From F23-D06 sp947165685 (GTDB lineage Bacteria > Bacteroidota > Bacteroidia > Bacteroidales > WCHB1-69): a stretch of 64,000 nt of DNA. The notes beneath the pieces were generated by a model. The model was not told the origin of the DNA and did not search any database. It saw only the letters and a list, made by a program, of their open reading frames with translations. Location: contig CAMVBK010000001.1 of the NCBI GenBank assembly GCA_947165685.1, positions 128,859-192,858 on the forward strand. Reading direction: 5' to 3'. The position numbers were made by a program, and so were the translations under genes. This document shows positions 7,635 to 15,886 of this stretch, piece after piece (position 1 is the stretch's first letter; every line of letters starts with the position of its first letter).

Positions 7635-7642
7635 CAAAAATA
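7635..7642 (-). promoter_or_regulatory. -7 element TATTTTTG for the sigma-factor gene
   Basis: Matches the Bacteroides -7 consensus TAnnTTTG, followed by GC as in other promoters here. It lies 18 bases before the ATG at 7616, implying a very short leader. No clear TTTG at -33. Confidence 0.55.
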
Positions 7643-7737
7643 CGAAAAGGTTACATTTTTTTCATCCCGACATTCAACCTTCGCGGCAAACGTGTCAAAA
7701 GTCACGCTTGCTGCCTTGTCGGCAATGCGCTTGGAAA

Positions 7738-8232
7738 TCAGAAATGGTAAGCGAAACGGGCGCCTCCGTTCAGGGAGGTGAAACTTATGGATGGGCGCCA
7801 TCCGAACTCAGGGCTGTATTGTGCTCCCAGCACAACAAGGTCCACAGCCATTTCGATGTTCTCGCTGACGCGGAAGCGGATGCTCGGGCGCAGTCCCACC
7901 TGGCACATCTTCAGTTCATCCGTGAATTCGATTCCCCCCAATGCGTAAAGGTCCAAGGAGACGCTCTCGTTATGCCAAACGCTGGCGCGTACAAAGGGCT
8001 CCGCGATGCCGGTCACGGCGAAGAAATCGTCCCGGCCCGCGCAGATCACGGCCCCTAATCCGGAACCCATGGCGACCCAGTCGTTGAATTCGTAACCGAC
8101 CCACACCTCGCCGGAAGCAACGAAATAGTTCCGGAATCCGATGTTGGCTGAACCTCCGGTGAACCAGTGTCCTTGTGCGTATGACGCGACGGAGGCGGAC
8201 AATAATAGTGCGAAAAGGAATGTTTTTCTCAT
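7738..8232 (-). CDS. Small secreted outer-membrane-like protein
   Basis: 164 residues starting MRKTFLFALLLSASVASYAQ, a signal peptide. The mature protein is a run of amphipathic strands (FRNYFVASGEVWVGYEFNDW, SVSLDLYALGGIEF, IEMAVDLVVLGAQYS) ending in GGARFAYHF, a typical outer-membrane barrel closing strand. ATG 8238 is an alternative start. It lies 21 bases behind the L-serine dehydratase gene on the same strand and may be cotranscribed with it, though the functions do not obviously connect. It converges on nothing; 121 bases of plain sequence and the sigma promoter follow. Confidence 0.6.
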   Translation of the reverse strand: MRKTFLFALLLSASVASYAQGHWFTGGSANIGFRNYFVASGEVWVGYEFNDWVAMGSGLGAVICAGRDDFFAVTGIAEPFVRASVWHNESVSLDLYALGGIEFTDELKMCQVGLRPSIRFRVSENIEMAVDLVVLGAQYSPEFGWRPSISFTSLNGGARFAYHF

Positions 8233-8253
8233 TGTCATCAAATGTTTATACGG

Positions 8254-9441
8254 TTAATCCACTGCCAGGCCGCCCATGGCGGTCTCCTTGTAGAGGCTGG
8301 GCAGGTCCTTGCCGGTGAGGTTCATGGTCTTCACCACCTTGTCGAAGCTGATGCGGTGCTTGCCGTCGGACATCATGGCGTAGAGGTTGGCGTCCAGGGC
8401 ACGGAGGGCGGCGAAGGCGTTTCGCTCGATGCAGGGGATCTGCACGAGTCCGCAGATGGGGTCGCAGGTGAGTCCGAGGTGGTGTTCGAGGCCCATCTCG
8501 GCGGCGTATTCGATCTGTTGCGGGGAGCCGCCGAAGAGCTGGTTGGCGGCCGCCGCGGCCATGGCGCACGCGCTGCCGATCTCGCCTTGGCAGCCCACTT
8601 CTGCCCCGGACAGCGAGGCGTTGGTGCGGATGATGTTGCCGAAGAGCCCGGCCGTGGCCATCGCCTTCAGGATGAACTTGTCGGTGTACTCGTGGTTGTG
8701 TTTGAGGTGGTAGAGCACGGCCGGCAGCACGCCCGACGAGCCGCAGGTGGGCGCGGTGACGATTTTGCCGCCCGAGGCGTTCTCCTCCGCCGTGGCCAAG
8801 GCGTAGGCCGACACGAGGCAGCGGCCCTGCAGCGAGGCCTTGTAGCTCAACGCCTTCACGTAGTACTGCGTGGCCTTTCGTTTCACGTATAGTCCGCCCG
8901 GCAGCACACCGTCGTTGTTGAGTATGCCTTTCTCGATGGTCTCCTGCATCACTTTCCAGCGTTCCGCCAAGAAGTCCCAAAGGTCGGAATCCTCGTGCTG
9001 TTCCACATATTCCCAGAAATTCAGCCCGTATTTCTCCACATGTCTCACGATTTCCTCCATGGTGTTCTCCTCGTAGCGCTCGTCGTGGTCCATGACGGTG
9101 TGCTCGTCGGCCAACTCGCCGCCGCCGATGCTGTATATCTTCCACTGGTCGATGACCGTCTCGCCCTGCATCGCCTCGAAGAGCATGGCATTGGTGTGGA
9201 ACTCGTGCTGGATTTCGGGTTTCCAGAGGATTTCGGCGGGCACGGGCGACAGGGCATCGATGATGGTCTTGTCGGTGAAGTGGCCCTTGCCAGTGGCCGC
9301 CAGACTGCCGTAAAGGGTCACGCGGTAGCCGCTGGCATCGGGGGTTCTCTCTTTGAACATTTCGGCCGCGCGGTGCGGTCCCATGGTGTGGCTGCTCGAC
9401 GGCCCGTAGCCGATCTTGAATATTTTCTTGATGGATTCCAT
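8254..9441 (-). CDS. sdaA: L-serine ammonia-lyase (iron-sulfur, single chain)
   Basis: 395 residues. Converts L-serine to pyruvate and ammonia with an oxygen-sensitive [4Fe-4S] cluster. Seen here: N-terminal domain opening with YGPSSSHTMGPHRAAEMF, a signature of the family, and the alpha domain with APTCGSSGVLPAVL and CDPICGLVQIPC, which hold the cluster cysteines. Single-chain length is that of anaerobe-type fused enzymes. Promoter -7 element at 9559-9566 would give a leader of roughly 110 bases that contains a GGGTTA-type word repeat. Serine catabolism fits an anaerobic amino-acid-using lifestyle. Confidence 0.95.
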   Translation of the reverse strand: MESIKKIFKIGYGPSSSHTMGPHRAAEMFKERTPDASGYRVTLYGSLAATGKGHFTDKTIIDALSPVPAEILWKPEIQHEFHTNAMLFEAMQGETVIDQWKIYSIGGGELADEHTVMDHDERYEENTMEEIVRHVEKYGLNFWEYVEQHEDSDLWDFLAERWKVMQETIEKGILNNDGVLPGGLYVKRKATQYYVKALSYKASLQGRCLVSAYALATAEENASGGKIVTAPTCGSSGVLPAVLYHLKHNHEYTDKFILKAMATAGLFGNIIRTNASLSGAEVGCQGEIGSACAMAAAAANQLFGGSPQQIEYAAEMGLEHHLGLTCDPICGLVQIPCIERNAFAALRALDANLYAMMSDGKHRISFDKVVKTMNLTGKDLPSLYKETAMGGLAVD

Positions 9442-9447
9442 TTAAAT

Positions 9448-9484
9448 GGGTTCAGGATTAGTGGGTTAATGGGTTAGTGAGTTG
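9448..9484. repeat. GGGTTAATG-type word repeat in the sdaA leader
   Basis: About four imperfect copies of GGGTTA/GGATTA separated by two to four bases. Lies in the untranslated leader of sdaA, just before its start codon, and about 90 bases past the stop of the YARHG gene. Confidence 0.6.
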
Positions 9485-9558
9485 ATGTGGCAAGATGTTG
9501 ACATACAGCAAGATAGTTCGATAATGAGTTTCCCCATAGAGGGATTAATTTGACCGGG

Positions 9559-9566
9559 CAAAGTTA
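9559..9566 (-). promoter_or_regulatory. -7 element TAACTTTG for sdaA
   Basis: Matches TAnnTTTG and is followed by GCCCGG and then AAA, like other promoters in the window. It lies just past the stop of the upstream YARHG gene. The -33 position reads TTT. Confidence 0.5.
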
Positions 9567-9575
9567 CGAAAAAAA

Positions 9576-10826
9576 TCACTTCCAGAAATCCACCCATTTC
9601 CTCTCCTCTTCGCTGAAAACAGCCGTGTTTCCGTCGTATTCCGGGTTCGGGAGGTACCAGTCGGTGGATTCGAAATAGTCTTGCAGCGGTTTGCTTTTGA
9701 AGATGTAGCCCCGATAGGCGAAAGGCAGGTTTCGCAGGATGCGGCGCTGATCGGGGGGTACGAGGGTGTCATAGGCAAGACTGGGTTTTGTGCTGTCGTT
9801 AGTGAACGCCGCAGTCATTTCGTTGTAGAGAATGGAGAGAATCTGGGGATAAGGATAATATTGCGACGCCACCCCCTCTTTCGATGATTTGCCCGCGAAA
9901 AGATTGTTTTCTCCGTCGGAATTCCAGTCCACAAAATTCCATATTCGACGTTTCTCGATAGTGAGTTCTCCTTCGGGATGGAAATTTGTCTTGCGGAAAG
10001 AGACACCACCCTCTTGGATGTGGAACAAGGGACAACTGACACGGATGTCATCATTATTATCCCAAACCCAAACACTGTCGCTGGAAATCTTGCCTCGCCC
10101 GTCAATGGCCCACTCGCTGACGCTTTTGAAAAAATCGGGATGAATCATAAACGACTCACGGTCGCCCATATTGATGTTCAACGTGAAATCGTCGATTTGG
10201 TGGTTGGCCCAGCGGTTGGCCGCCGTCAGGACGTACGGGAAATGGAATTCCTCGCCTACGGAGAAGGAAAGATCGTATTCGTAGGTGTGCTGGACGATGT
10301 TCAGTCCGGGACGGAATTTTGCCTTGAAGTGATAGACATAGTCGAAGGGGTAAGCCATGTAATCCCACGATTTCAGGGAGTCTCCGCACTGCTTCTTCGA
10401 CCAGTCCTTGAACTGTCCATTGGTGTAATAGGGAGGTATAGTGTACTTGTTGTTCTCGTCGTAGGATCCTCTCGTCACGTGCGCAATTTCATAGTGGAGT
10501 GGCTGTCCGTTCACCACCACTTTGAAGTTCCGCATGTGTGGGTGGTCGGGGAACAGCGCTATGGGGTCGCGGCCACTGTTGTAAGGCGACTCGGCCTCGA
10601 ACCCGACCAGCAGTTCCTTCTCGCCCACGGGGTTGAAAAACTCGTAATAGACGGTCACCTCGATGTGGTCGCCCACGCGGTTGAGGGTCAGCACCTCTTT
10701 CTTCACGCTGATGTCGGTTTCCGTGATCGGGATCAGCTGGTTGCCGGAAGCGTAGAACACACCGTCGTTAGCAGTTGCAAAAAATGCTGACAGACAGCAG
10801 AATATGACAATGACGAGTTTTCTCAT
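9576..10826 (-). CDS. Secreted YARHG-domain protein
   Basis: 416 residues. The start at 10826 gives MRKLVIVIFCCLSAFFATAN, a signal peptide; the upstream open frame overlaps the enolase promoter and is not used. The N-terminal two thirds form a DUF4424-like beta domain (ETDISVKKEVLTL, VTVYYEFFNP, LLVGFEAESPYNSG). The C-terminus has a YARHG domain, seen as AYRGYIFKSKPLQDYFESTDWY, with the usual FKSK and DYF-x3-WY spacing but AYRG in place of YARHG. YARHG domains are extracellular and probably peptidoglycan- or surface-related. Own -7 element at 10848. Function otherwise unknown. Confidence 0.75.
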   Translation of the reverse strand: MRKLVIVIFCCLSAFFATANDGVFYASGNQLIPITETDISVKKEVLTLNRVGDHIEVTVYYEFFNPVGEKELLVGFEAESPYNSGRDPIALFPDHPHMRNFKVVVNGQPLHYEIAHVTRGSYDENNKYTIPPYYTNGQFKDWSKKQCGDSLKSWDYMAYPFDYVYHFKAKFRPGLNIVQHTYEYDLSFSVGEEFHFPYVLTAANRWANHQIDDFTLNINMGDRESFMIHPDFFKSVSEWAIDGRGKISSDSVWVWDNNDDIRVSCPLFHIQEGGVSFRKTNFHPEGELTIEKRRIWNFVDWNSDGENNLFAGKSSKEGVASQYYPYPQILSILYNEMTAAFTNDSTKPSLAYDTLVPPDQRRILRNLPFAYRGYIFKSKPLQDYFESTDWYLPNPEYDGNTAVFSEEERKWVDFWK

Positions 10827-10847
10827 GACGAATTTGATTTGGTAGGG

Positions 10848-10855
10848 CAAAAATA
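10848..10855 (-). promoter_or_regulatory. -7 element TATTTTTG for the YARHG gene
   Basis: TAnnTTTG followed by GCCC and AAA; 22 bases before the ATG. No TTG at the usual -33 distance. Confidence 0.5.
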
Positions 10856-10935
10856 GGAAAAAAAGACAAAGCGTTGGATAGAGGCTGAAGTTATTCAAGA
10901 CAGGTTGGGATAACGCAGGCGAACCAAAAAAAATG

Positions 10936-10943
10936 TATATTCG
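10936..10943 (+). promoter_or_regulatory. Candidate -7 element TATATTCG for eno
   Basis: Fits TAnnTTTG with one change and is followed by CGCCGAAA, the same downstream context as in several other promoters. It is 40 bases before the eno ATG. Confidence 0.4.
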
Positions 10944-10982
10944 CGCCGAAATAAAAATTGTACAGACTAAATTTAAGAAACT

Positions 10983-12272
10983 ATGAGTCAAATCGTTAAA
11001 GTTTATGGAAGAGAGATTTTGGACTCTCGCGGAAATCCCACTGTTGAAGTAGATGTCTATACCGCCGCAGGTGCTTTCGGCCGTGCTGCCGTCCCGTCAG
11101 GCGCATCCACGGGCGTGCACGAGGCTGTAGAGCTCCGCGACGACCAGAAAGACAGATATATGGGCAAGGGCGTGCTGAAAGCCGTCCAGAATGTGAACAG
11201 CACGCTCGCCGAGGCCGTCGAGGGCATGGAGGTCAGTGACCAGGCCGAGCTCGACGCCCGTATGATCGAGGTTGACGGCACGGAGAACAAGGGCAACATG
11301 GGTGCCAACGCTATTCTCGGCATCTCCCTTGCCGCCGCCAAAGCCGCCGCTCAGGAGACCGGCCAGGACCTCTACCGCTACGTGGGCGGTTGCAATGCCA
11401 CCGTGCTGCCTGTCCCGATGATGAACATCCTCAACGGCGGTTCCCACGCCGACAACCGCGTCGATTTCCAGGAATTCATGATCATGCCCGTCGGCGCCCC
11501 CACCTTCCGCGAGGCTGTCCGCATGGGTTCCGAAGTCTTCCACAACCTCAAGAAGGTGCTCAAGGGCCGCGGATACTCCACCAACGTGGGTGACGAAGGC
11601 GGTTTCGCCCCCGACCTCAAGTCCAACGAGGAAGCCCTCGAAGTGATCTTGCAGGCCATCGAGAACGCCGGCTACAAACCGAAAGAGGAGATCTGCATCG
11701 CCCTCGACCCCGCCGCGTCCGAATTCTTCGACACCGAAAAGGGCATCTACAAACTGAAATGGTCCACCGGCGAGGAGCTGACTCCTGCTCAGATGGTCGA
11801 TTACTGGAAGACTTGGTGCGACAAGTATCCGATCATCTCCATCGAGGACGGCATGGCCGAAGACGACTGGGACGGCTGGAAACTCCTCACCGACACCATC
11901 GGCGACCGCTGCCAGCTCGTGGGCGACGACCTCTTCGTAACCAACGTGAAGCGCCTGCAGATGGGCCTCGAAAAGGAGGTGGCCAACTCCATCCTCATCA
12001 AGGTCAACCAGATCGGCACGCTCACGGAGACCATCAACGCCGTACAGCTCGCACAGCGCAACTACTACACCGCCGTGATGTCGCACCGTTCGGGCGAGAC
12101 CGAGGACACGACCATAGCCGACCTCGCCGTCGCGCTCGGCACCGGCCAAATCAAGACCGGCTCCGCCAGCCGCACCGACCGCATCTGCAAATACAACCAG
12201 CTGATGCGCATCGAGGAGATGCTCGGCGCACAGGCCGTCTATCCAGGCAAGAACTTCCCGTTCAGAGGATAA
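10983..12272 (+). CDS. eno: Enolase
   Basis: 429 residues, the standard bacterial length. Glycolytic interconversion of 2-phosphoglycerate and phosphoenolpyruvate in the cytosol. Diagnostic motifs: ILDSRGNPTVEVDV at the N-terminus, GASTG loop, SIEDGMAEDDW and GDDLFVTN for Mg binding, catalytic Lys in ILIKVNQIGTLTE, SHRSGETEDTTIADLAV, and KTGSASRTDR near the C-terminus. Start ATG fits the family start MSQIVKV. Codon use is strongly C-ending, as expected of a highly expressed gene. It is transcribed alone and ends at a strong bidirectional terminator shared with the DUF2147 gene. Confidence 0.98.
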   Translation: MSQIVKVYGREILDSRGNPTVEVDVYTAAGAFGRAAVPSGASTGVHEAVELRDDQKDRYMGKGVLKAVQNVNSTLAEAVEGMEVSDQAELDARMIEVDGTENKGNMGANAILGISLAAAKAAAQETGQDLYRYVGGCNATVLPVPMMNILNGGSHADNRVDFQEFMIMPVGAPTFREAVRMGSEVFHNLKKVLKGRGYSTNVGDEGGFAPDLKSNEEALEVILQAIENAGYKPKEEICIALDPAASEFFDTEKGIYKLKWSTGEELTPAQMVDYWKTWCDKYPIISIEDGMAEDDWDGWKLLTDTIGDRCQLVGDDLFVTNVKRLQMGLEKEVANSILIKVNQIGTLTETINAVQLAQRNYYTAVMSHRSGETEDTTIADLAVALGTGQIKTGSASRTDRICKYNQLMRIEEMLGAQAVYPGKNFPFRG

Positions 12273-12286
12273 TCTGTCTTTTGGCA

Positions 12287-12322
12287 ATAAAAAAAACGCG
12301 GCGAAAGCCGCGTTTTTTTTAT
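12287..12322. terminator. Bidirectional intrinsic terminator between eno and the DUF2147 gene
   Basis: Eight A's, stem CGCGGC (12297-12302), GAAA loop, GCCGCG (12307-12312), eight T's (12313-12320). Works on both strands for two convergent genes; the TAA stop of the minus-strand gene lies within the T-run. Confidence 0.95.
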
Positions 12323-12744
12323 TTCGTCGGTGCAGGCCGCACCTTGTCCTCCCGTTTCCAATCGACGGTCATGCCGAAGAGCGAGACACCTAAGTAGCCG
12401 CGCATTTTCAGTGTTTTGCCGCCATCCACGATGCGTATGTAAGAGCGGTAGGTGCCTTTCTTCCCCGGGTACTTGATCTTACCGTTTTGGTACTCGTTCT
12501 CTTTGGCATTGTAGGTCAGCCCGCGCATGAACACCAGCCCGACCTGATCTTGCCCTTTGATGTCATTTGTCCAGACCACTTTGGCCTCGTAGGTGCCGTC
12601 GGCGGCCTTGTAGATCTCGGCCTGCGACTGTTTTTTGGAAAAAGGATCCACGCAAAAATAGATGCCGAGCAGGTCGTCGGCCTTCTGTGCGTAACTTGCC
12701 GCTGCGAAAGCGGTCATTATGATGATAGCTGTAAGTCTTTTCAT
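12319..12744 (-). CDS. DUF2147-family secreted protein
   Basis: 141 residues. Signal peptide MKRLTAIIIMTAFAAASYAQ, then DDLLGIYFCVDPFSKKQSQAEIYKAADGTYEAKVVW, followed by the KYPGKKGTYRSYIRIVDGGKTLKMRGYLGVSLFGMTVDWKRED pattern typical of DUF2147 (broken here by eye; lipocalin-like fold expected). ATG at 12750 is an alternative start; the longer GTG frame reads into hairpin-1 of the repeat element and is rejected. It lies downstream of the C1B peptidase gene with a three-hairpin element between them. Function of the family is not established. Confidence 0.75.
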   Translation of the reverse strand: MKRLTAIIIMTAFAAASYAQKADDLLGIYFCVDPFSKKQSQAEIYKAADGTYEAKVVWTNDIKGQDQVGLVFMRGLTYNAKENEYQNGKIKYPGKKGTYRSYIRIVDGGKTLKMRGYLGVSLFGMTVDWKREDKVRPAPTK

Positions 12745-12763
12745 TGCCATTCGTTTTTTCACT

Positions 12764-12825
12764 CACACTGCGGCTTCGCCTTGTGTGGGGTTATTTGCGC
12801 TTCGCGCGTTTTGTCCCTTCGGGAC
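12764..12825 (-). repeat. Three-hairpin structured element, copy 1
   Basis: Hairpin 1: CACAC (12764-12768) with GTGTG (12783-12787), inner GGC-TTC-GCC. Hairpin 2: GCGC-TTC-GCGC (12797-12807). Hairpin 3: GTCCC-TTC-GGGAC (12813-12825). The linker GGGGTTATTT joins 1 and 2. A second copy at 15923-15987 keeps all three stems with different, compensated pairs. Both copies lie between a stop codon and the next minus-strand start. Confidence 0.75.
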
Positions 12826-12854
12826 TGTTTAATGAATTATGTTTATTAAATCAA

Positions 12855-14261
12855 TTATTCTTCGGGGGCAAACAACGGATCCCAAGCAGGTAACATGATG
12901 GGCTTCTGGTCGAAAAGTTTAAGGGTGGCCGACGGGATGTATTTGGCTTCGACCACGAGGCGGAACATGTACTCGTTGAACCATTCGTCGGTCATGATGA
13001 GGAAGCCGTTGTGGCCGCGGCTGCTGCCCCAGCTGTTCTCCACCATCCACTTGGTGGGCTTGCCGTTGGCGTCGAGATCGACTCCGCAGAGGGTCATGGC
13101 GTGCGAGGAGCCACTGGCGAAGGTGCTGATACGTTGCTTCTTGTTCATGCCAAAGGTGGTTCCGAACAAGGAGCCGTAGTCGTAGTTGTTCACATCCATA
13201 TAGCCTTTGTCGCGGTCGAGGAACTTGGCCACGTCGCAGGAAAAGTACATCATGGTGCTGTCCTTGATGGAGGCAATGGCCATGTTGGCGATTTCCGGCA
13301 TCGGCAGGTTGAGGAACTTCCAGTTCTCGCCGTCATAGACATGGCGGTCGTACTCGATTTCATAGACCTTGTAATATTCGCGCGTGGGGTCGTTCATGAT
13401 CATGTAGTACTTGGAGAAGTCCTCGTCCACGAACTTCTGGTAGAACGACATGGGGGTGTATTTCTCGGTGCTCACCATTTCGCCTTTGGCGTTGCGCTGT
13501 GTCCAGGTGAACGTTGTCGGGGGTTCGCCTAACGTGTAGGCCAGCATCCGATAAATTGTCTCCAGCATTTCCATTTTGGTGGCCTGCAGCTTCTGCTCGG
13601 TAGTACCCTTGTTGTTGGCCATCTCGCGCAGGATGAGGCCGTCCTCGCGCAGCTTCAGCTTGATGAGCTCCGACATTCTGGAGGTGTGGTTGCTGTTGTA
13701 GGTCTCCGGCATCACATCCTTCGGCACCACGCCGTACTTGCTGATCAGGTTGGCCACGCCGGTGAACTGCCCGCCGTCGCCGATGGGGTTCTTGAAGAGC
13801 CACTGCACGGTCTCATCCTCCATGGATTTGGCGCGGGTATCGAGAATCGACTGCAAGAAGAGGTTGGCCTTCTCCAGCTGATCCCAAAAGAAGGTGTAGC
13901 ACTGCGAGAATTGGAAGTCGGCCGGAAGGTCGTGCTTGCGGATGGCCTTGTTGCGGAGCACGTTCATGCCCGTGAACATCCAGCAGCGCCCAGAAGATTC
14001 CTGGTTGGTGACGGCCTTGGAGGGCACCGTATTCGAGAAGTGTGGGTCGAAAGCCGTGCTGTTGTCGTAGTTTACGGCTAACTTGCTGATGTCGTTGCTG
14101 TTGATGGCATTGCGCAGTGCCTTGTTGGCCGGGTTCGACTGGTAGGAGCCGCGCAGCATGCCGATTTGCTGCATCGACAGACCGCCGTCCTTGGTGATGT
14201 TCTGCGCCTGTCCTGCCATCATCAGGGCGGCCGCGCAGACGGTGAGGAGAATCTTTTTCAT
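12855..14261 (-). CDS. Secreted C1B-family cysteine aminopeptidase (bleomycin hydrolase/PepC-like)
   Basis: 468 residues. Start at 14261 gives a signal peptide, MKKILLTVCAAALMMAGQAQ, so unlike cytoplasmic PepC it is exported. Papain-like catalytic triad of the C1B type: Cys93 in SSGRCWMFTG, His387 in GSSHAMTLCGVD, Asn409 in WMVENSWG. C1B enzymes are oligomeric aminopeptidases with a self-compartmentalised active site; whether this exported form is an amino- or endopeptidase is not visible. Promoter -7 element at 14295-14302. Exported homologs are common in Bacteroidales, which feed on peptides. Confidence 0.9.
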   Translation of the reverse strand: MKKILLTVCAAALMMAGQAQNITKDGGLSMQQIGMLRGSYQSNPANKALRNAINSNDISKLAVNYDNSTAFDPHFSNTVPSKAVTNQESSGRCWMFTGMNVLRNKAIRKHDLPADFQFSQCYTFFWDQLEKANLFLQSILDTRAKSMEDETVQWLFKNPIGDGGQFTGVANLISKYGVVPKDVMPETYNSNHTSRMSELIKLKLREDGLILREMANNKGTTEQKLQATKMEMLETIYRMLAYTLGEPPTTFTWTQRNAKGEMVSTEKYTPMSFYQKFVDEDFSKYYMIMNDPTREYYKVYEIEYDRHVYDGENWKFLNLPMPEIANMAIASIKDSTMMYFSCDVAKFLDRDKGYMDVNNYDYGSLFGTTFGMNKKQRISTFASGSSHAMTLCGVDLDANGKPTKWMVENSWGSSRGHNGFLIMTDEWFNEYMFRLVVEAKYIPSATLKLFDQKPIMLPAWDPLFAPEE

Positions 14262-14294
14262 CGCTAAATATTCTAAATGGTTAATTTTCGGCCG

Positions 14295-14302
14295 CAAAAG
14301 TA
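14295..14302 (-). promoter_or_regulatory. -7 element TACTTTTG for the C1B peptidase gene
   Basis: TAnnTTTG followed by CGGCCGAAAA; 33 bases before the start codon. No consensus -33. Confidence 0.55.
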
Positions 14303-14367
14303 CACAAAATACGAATACAGATGACTGCCGGTTTTTCGTTTATTTGTAGGAATGGTTGGGGAAGAGC

Positions 14368-15261
14368 CTATTTCATTCCTCGTGCAGCCTTGATTTTGTC
14401 GTAGGCTTCATTGACTTTGGCGAATTGTTCTTCCGCTTTCTTGCGCACATCTTCGCCGAGATGGCTCACCTTGTCGGGGTGGTATTTCATGGCGGCTTTT
14501 CGGTAGGCTTTCTTCACTTCGTCGTCGGTTGCGTCGGGCGAAACTTCGAGTATTTTGTAGCAGTCGCTGATGCTCGGGCCGGAGCGTGGCGTGTAAGTGC
14601 TTCCGCCGGACTGTCGGTAGCCGCCCGAATAACCTCCGCCGTATCCGCTGTAGCCTCCGCCATAGCCTTCGCTTCCGCTGTTGTCGTAGTAACCGCCCGT
14701 ATAGGAAGTGGAGACATACATGAGCTTTACGGCCTCGAAGGTGAGGGGATCCACGCCGCACCACGTGGCGACCTGCTTGATGGCACTCAGTTCCTGTTGA
14801 AGGGCCGAACCGTCGGCGGTGGCAAAGCCGAACAGACACTGCAGGATGGCGATTTTTTCGTGGATGGTGGCGTATTGGCGTATGTTTTCGCAGGCTTTTT
14901 GACAGTCGTTGTCCACGTTCTCGCTGTTGAGGATGTCGCGGAAACGGAGCATCAACTGCGAAATGTCGCTGTGGGGGAAGGTCTTCTGGAAGTATTGTTT
15001 GCAATAGTCGAACTCTGACTGCAGCAGCCGGTTGTTGTCGGCTTTTGCCACGTAGGCGATGAGGGTCAGCAGCTGGTTTTCGAATTGTGCGGGGTCGTTG
15101 TAGTACTGTTGTCGTTGTTGCGTGAATTCAGCTTGTGCTTTTCGGGCGCGGCGGCTGTTGCGGATGCTGTCGAAGATGGATCCGATGAGAAATCCGCCGA
15201 ACGCGCCTCCCAAACCGTACAGGACGAGGCCGATGATGCTGAAAATCAGAGTGTAGATCAT
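14368..15261 (-). CDS. Membrane-anchored TerB/DnaJ-domain co-chaperone (DjlA-like)
   Basis: 297 residues. N-terminal glycine-rich transmembrane segment (about residues 3-28), a short basic region, a TerB-like helical domain (LLTLIAYVAKADNNRLLQSE, CLFGFATADGSALQQELSAI), a Gly/Tyr/Ser-rich linker with many GGY repeats, and a C-terminal J-domain (CYKILEVSPDATDDEVKKAY, YHPDKVSHLG) with the HPD motif intact. This order matches DjlA-type proteins, which stimulate DnaK at the membrane. It is the last gene behind clpC and kdsC on the minus strand, suggesting a protein-quality link with ClpC, though the spacers are long and repeat-filled. Confidence 0.85.
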   Translation of the reverse strand: MIYTLIFSIIGLVLYGLGGAFGGFLIGSIFDSIRNSRRARKAQAEFTQQRQQYYNDPAQFENQLLTLIAYVAKADNNRLLQSEFDYCKQYFQKTFPHSDISQLMLRFRDILNSENVDNDCQKACENIRQYATIHEKIAILQCLFGFATADGSALQQELSAIKQVATWCGVDPLTFEAVKLMYVSTSYTGGYYDNSGSEGYGGGYSGYGGGYSGGYRQSGGSTYTPRSGPSISDCYKILEVSPDATDDEVKKAYRKAAMKYHPDKVSHLGEDVRKKAEEQFAKVNEAYDKIKAARGMK

Positions 15262-15264
15262 TTT

Positions 15265-15350
15265 GGATTAGGAGGATTAGGAGGATTAGGAGGATTAGGA
15301 GGATTAGAAAGATTAGGAGGATTAGGAGGATTAGAAAGATTAGGAGGATT
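15265..15350. repeat. Tandem 9-mer repeat GGATTAGGA between kdsC and the DnaJ gene
   Basis: About ten units of GGATTAGGA, two of them altered to GGATTAGAAA. On the minus strand it reads TCCTAATCC and begins at the kdsC TAA stop, which is itself in register with the repeat (TAATAATCC). Confidence 0.9.
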
Positions 15351-15351
15351 A

Positions 15352-15873
15352 TTACCAGATATGGGCGTCGGCGGTGAACCAGTTGCCTTGGAGGCGCAGG
15401 GTCTGCTCGATGACATCGCGGACGGCACCTTCGCCTCCGTTGCGGATGGAGATGTAGTCGGCCAGCTGTTGGATTTCGATGGCAGCGTCAGCGGGGCAGC
15501 ATTTTACGCCGGCGAGCTGCATCATCGGGTAGTCGGGGATGTCGTCGCCCATGACCAGCACCTCTTCGGGCTTGAGCCCGTTGTCGGCCAGATATTGGTT
15601 GAACACCTCGATTTTGTTGCTGACGTGCAGGAACATCTCCATGCCGTGAAATTCTCTGAACCTCAGTCGCATGGACTCCGCATAGCCGCCGGAGATGACG
15701 GCAATTTTGTAGCCTTTTTTGAGTGCGTGGTGCAGGGCGTATCCGTCTTTGACGTTGGTGGCGCGCACCTGCTCGCCGTCAGCCGTCACGAACACCTTCC
15801 CGTTTGATAGCACTCCATCGAAGTCGAAGATGAAGGCCTTGATATTGTGCAGTTTTTCTTTGTAGTTTTTCAT
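15352..15873 (-). CDS. kdsC: KdsC-type HAD phosphatase (KDO 8-phosphate phosphatase family)
   Basis: 173 residues. HAD-superfamily enzyme that removes phosphate from KDO 8-phosphate in lipopolysaccharide core synthesis. Visible motifs: nucleophile loop DFDGVLSNG near the N-terminus, AVISGG (motif II), MGDDIPDYPMM (motif IV), and the family signature GGEGAVRDVIEQTL at the C-terminus. Start at 15873 (MKNYKEKL). A longer frame back to 15960 exists but only translates repeat DNA (KRSAMWG twice), so it is rejected. Lies between clpC and the DnaJ-domain gene, with repeats on both sides. Confidence 0.88.
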   Translation of the reverse strand: MKNYKEKLHNIKAFIFDFDGVLSNGKVFVTADGEQVRATNVKDGYALHHALKKGYKIAVISGGYAESMRLRFREFHGMEMFLHVSNKIEVFNQYLADNGLKPEEVLVMGDDIPDYPMMQLAGVKCCPADAAIEIQQLADYISIRNGGEGAVRDVIEQTLRLQGNWFTADAHIW

Positions 15874-15886
15874 ATCTTTGCTATGT

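Noticed and set aside
11097..12287. Long minus-strand open frame opposite enolase (396 codons)
   Set aside because: Antisense shadow caused by strong codon bias in eno; no recognisable product.
15265..15350. CRISPR-like array
   Set aside because: Nine-base units without spacers; a simple tandem repeat.
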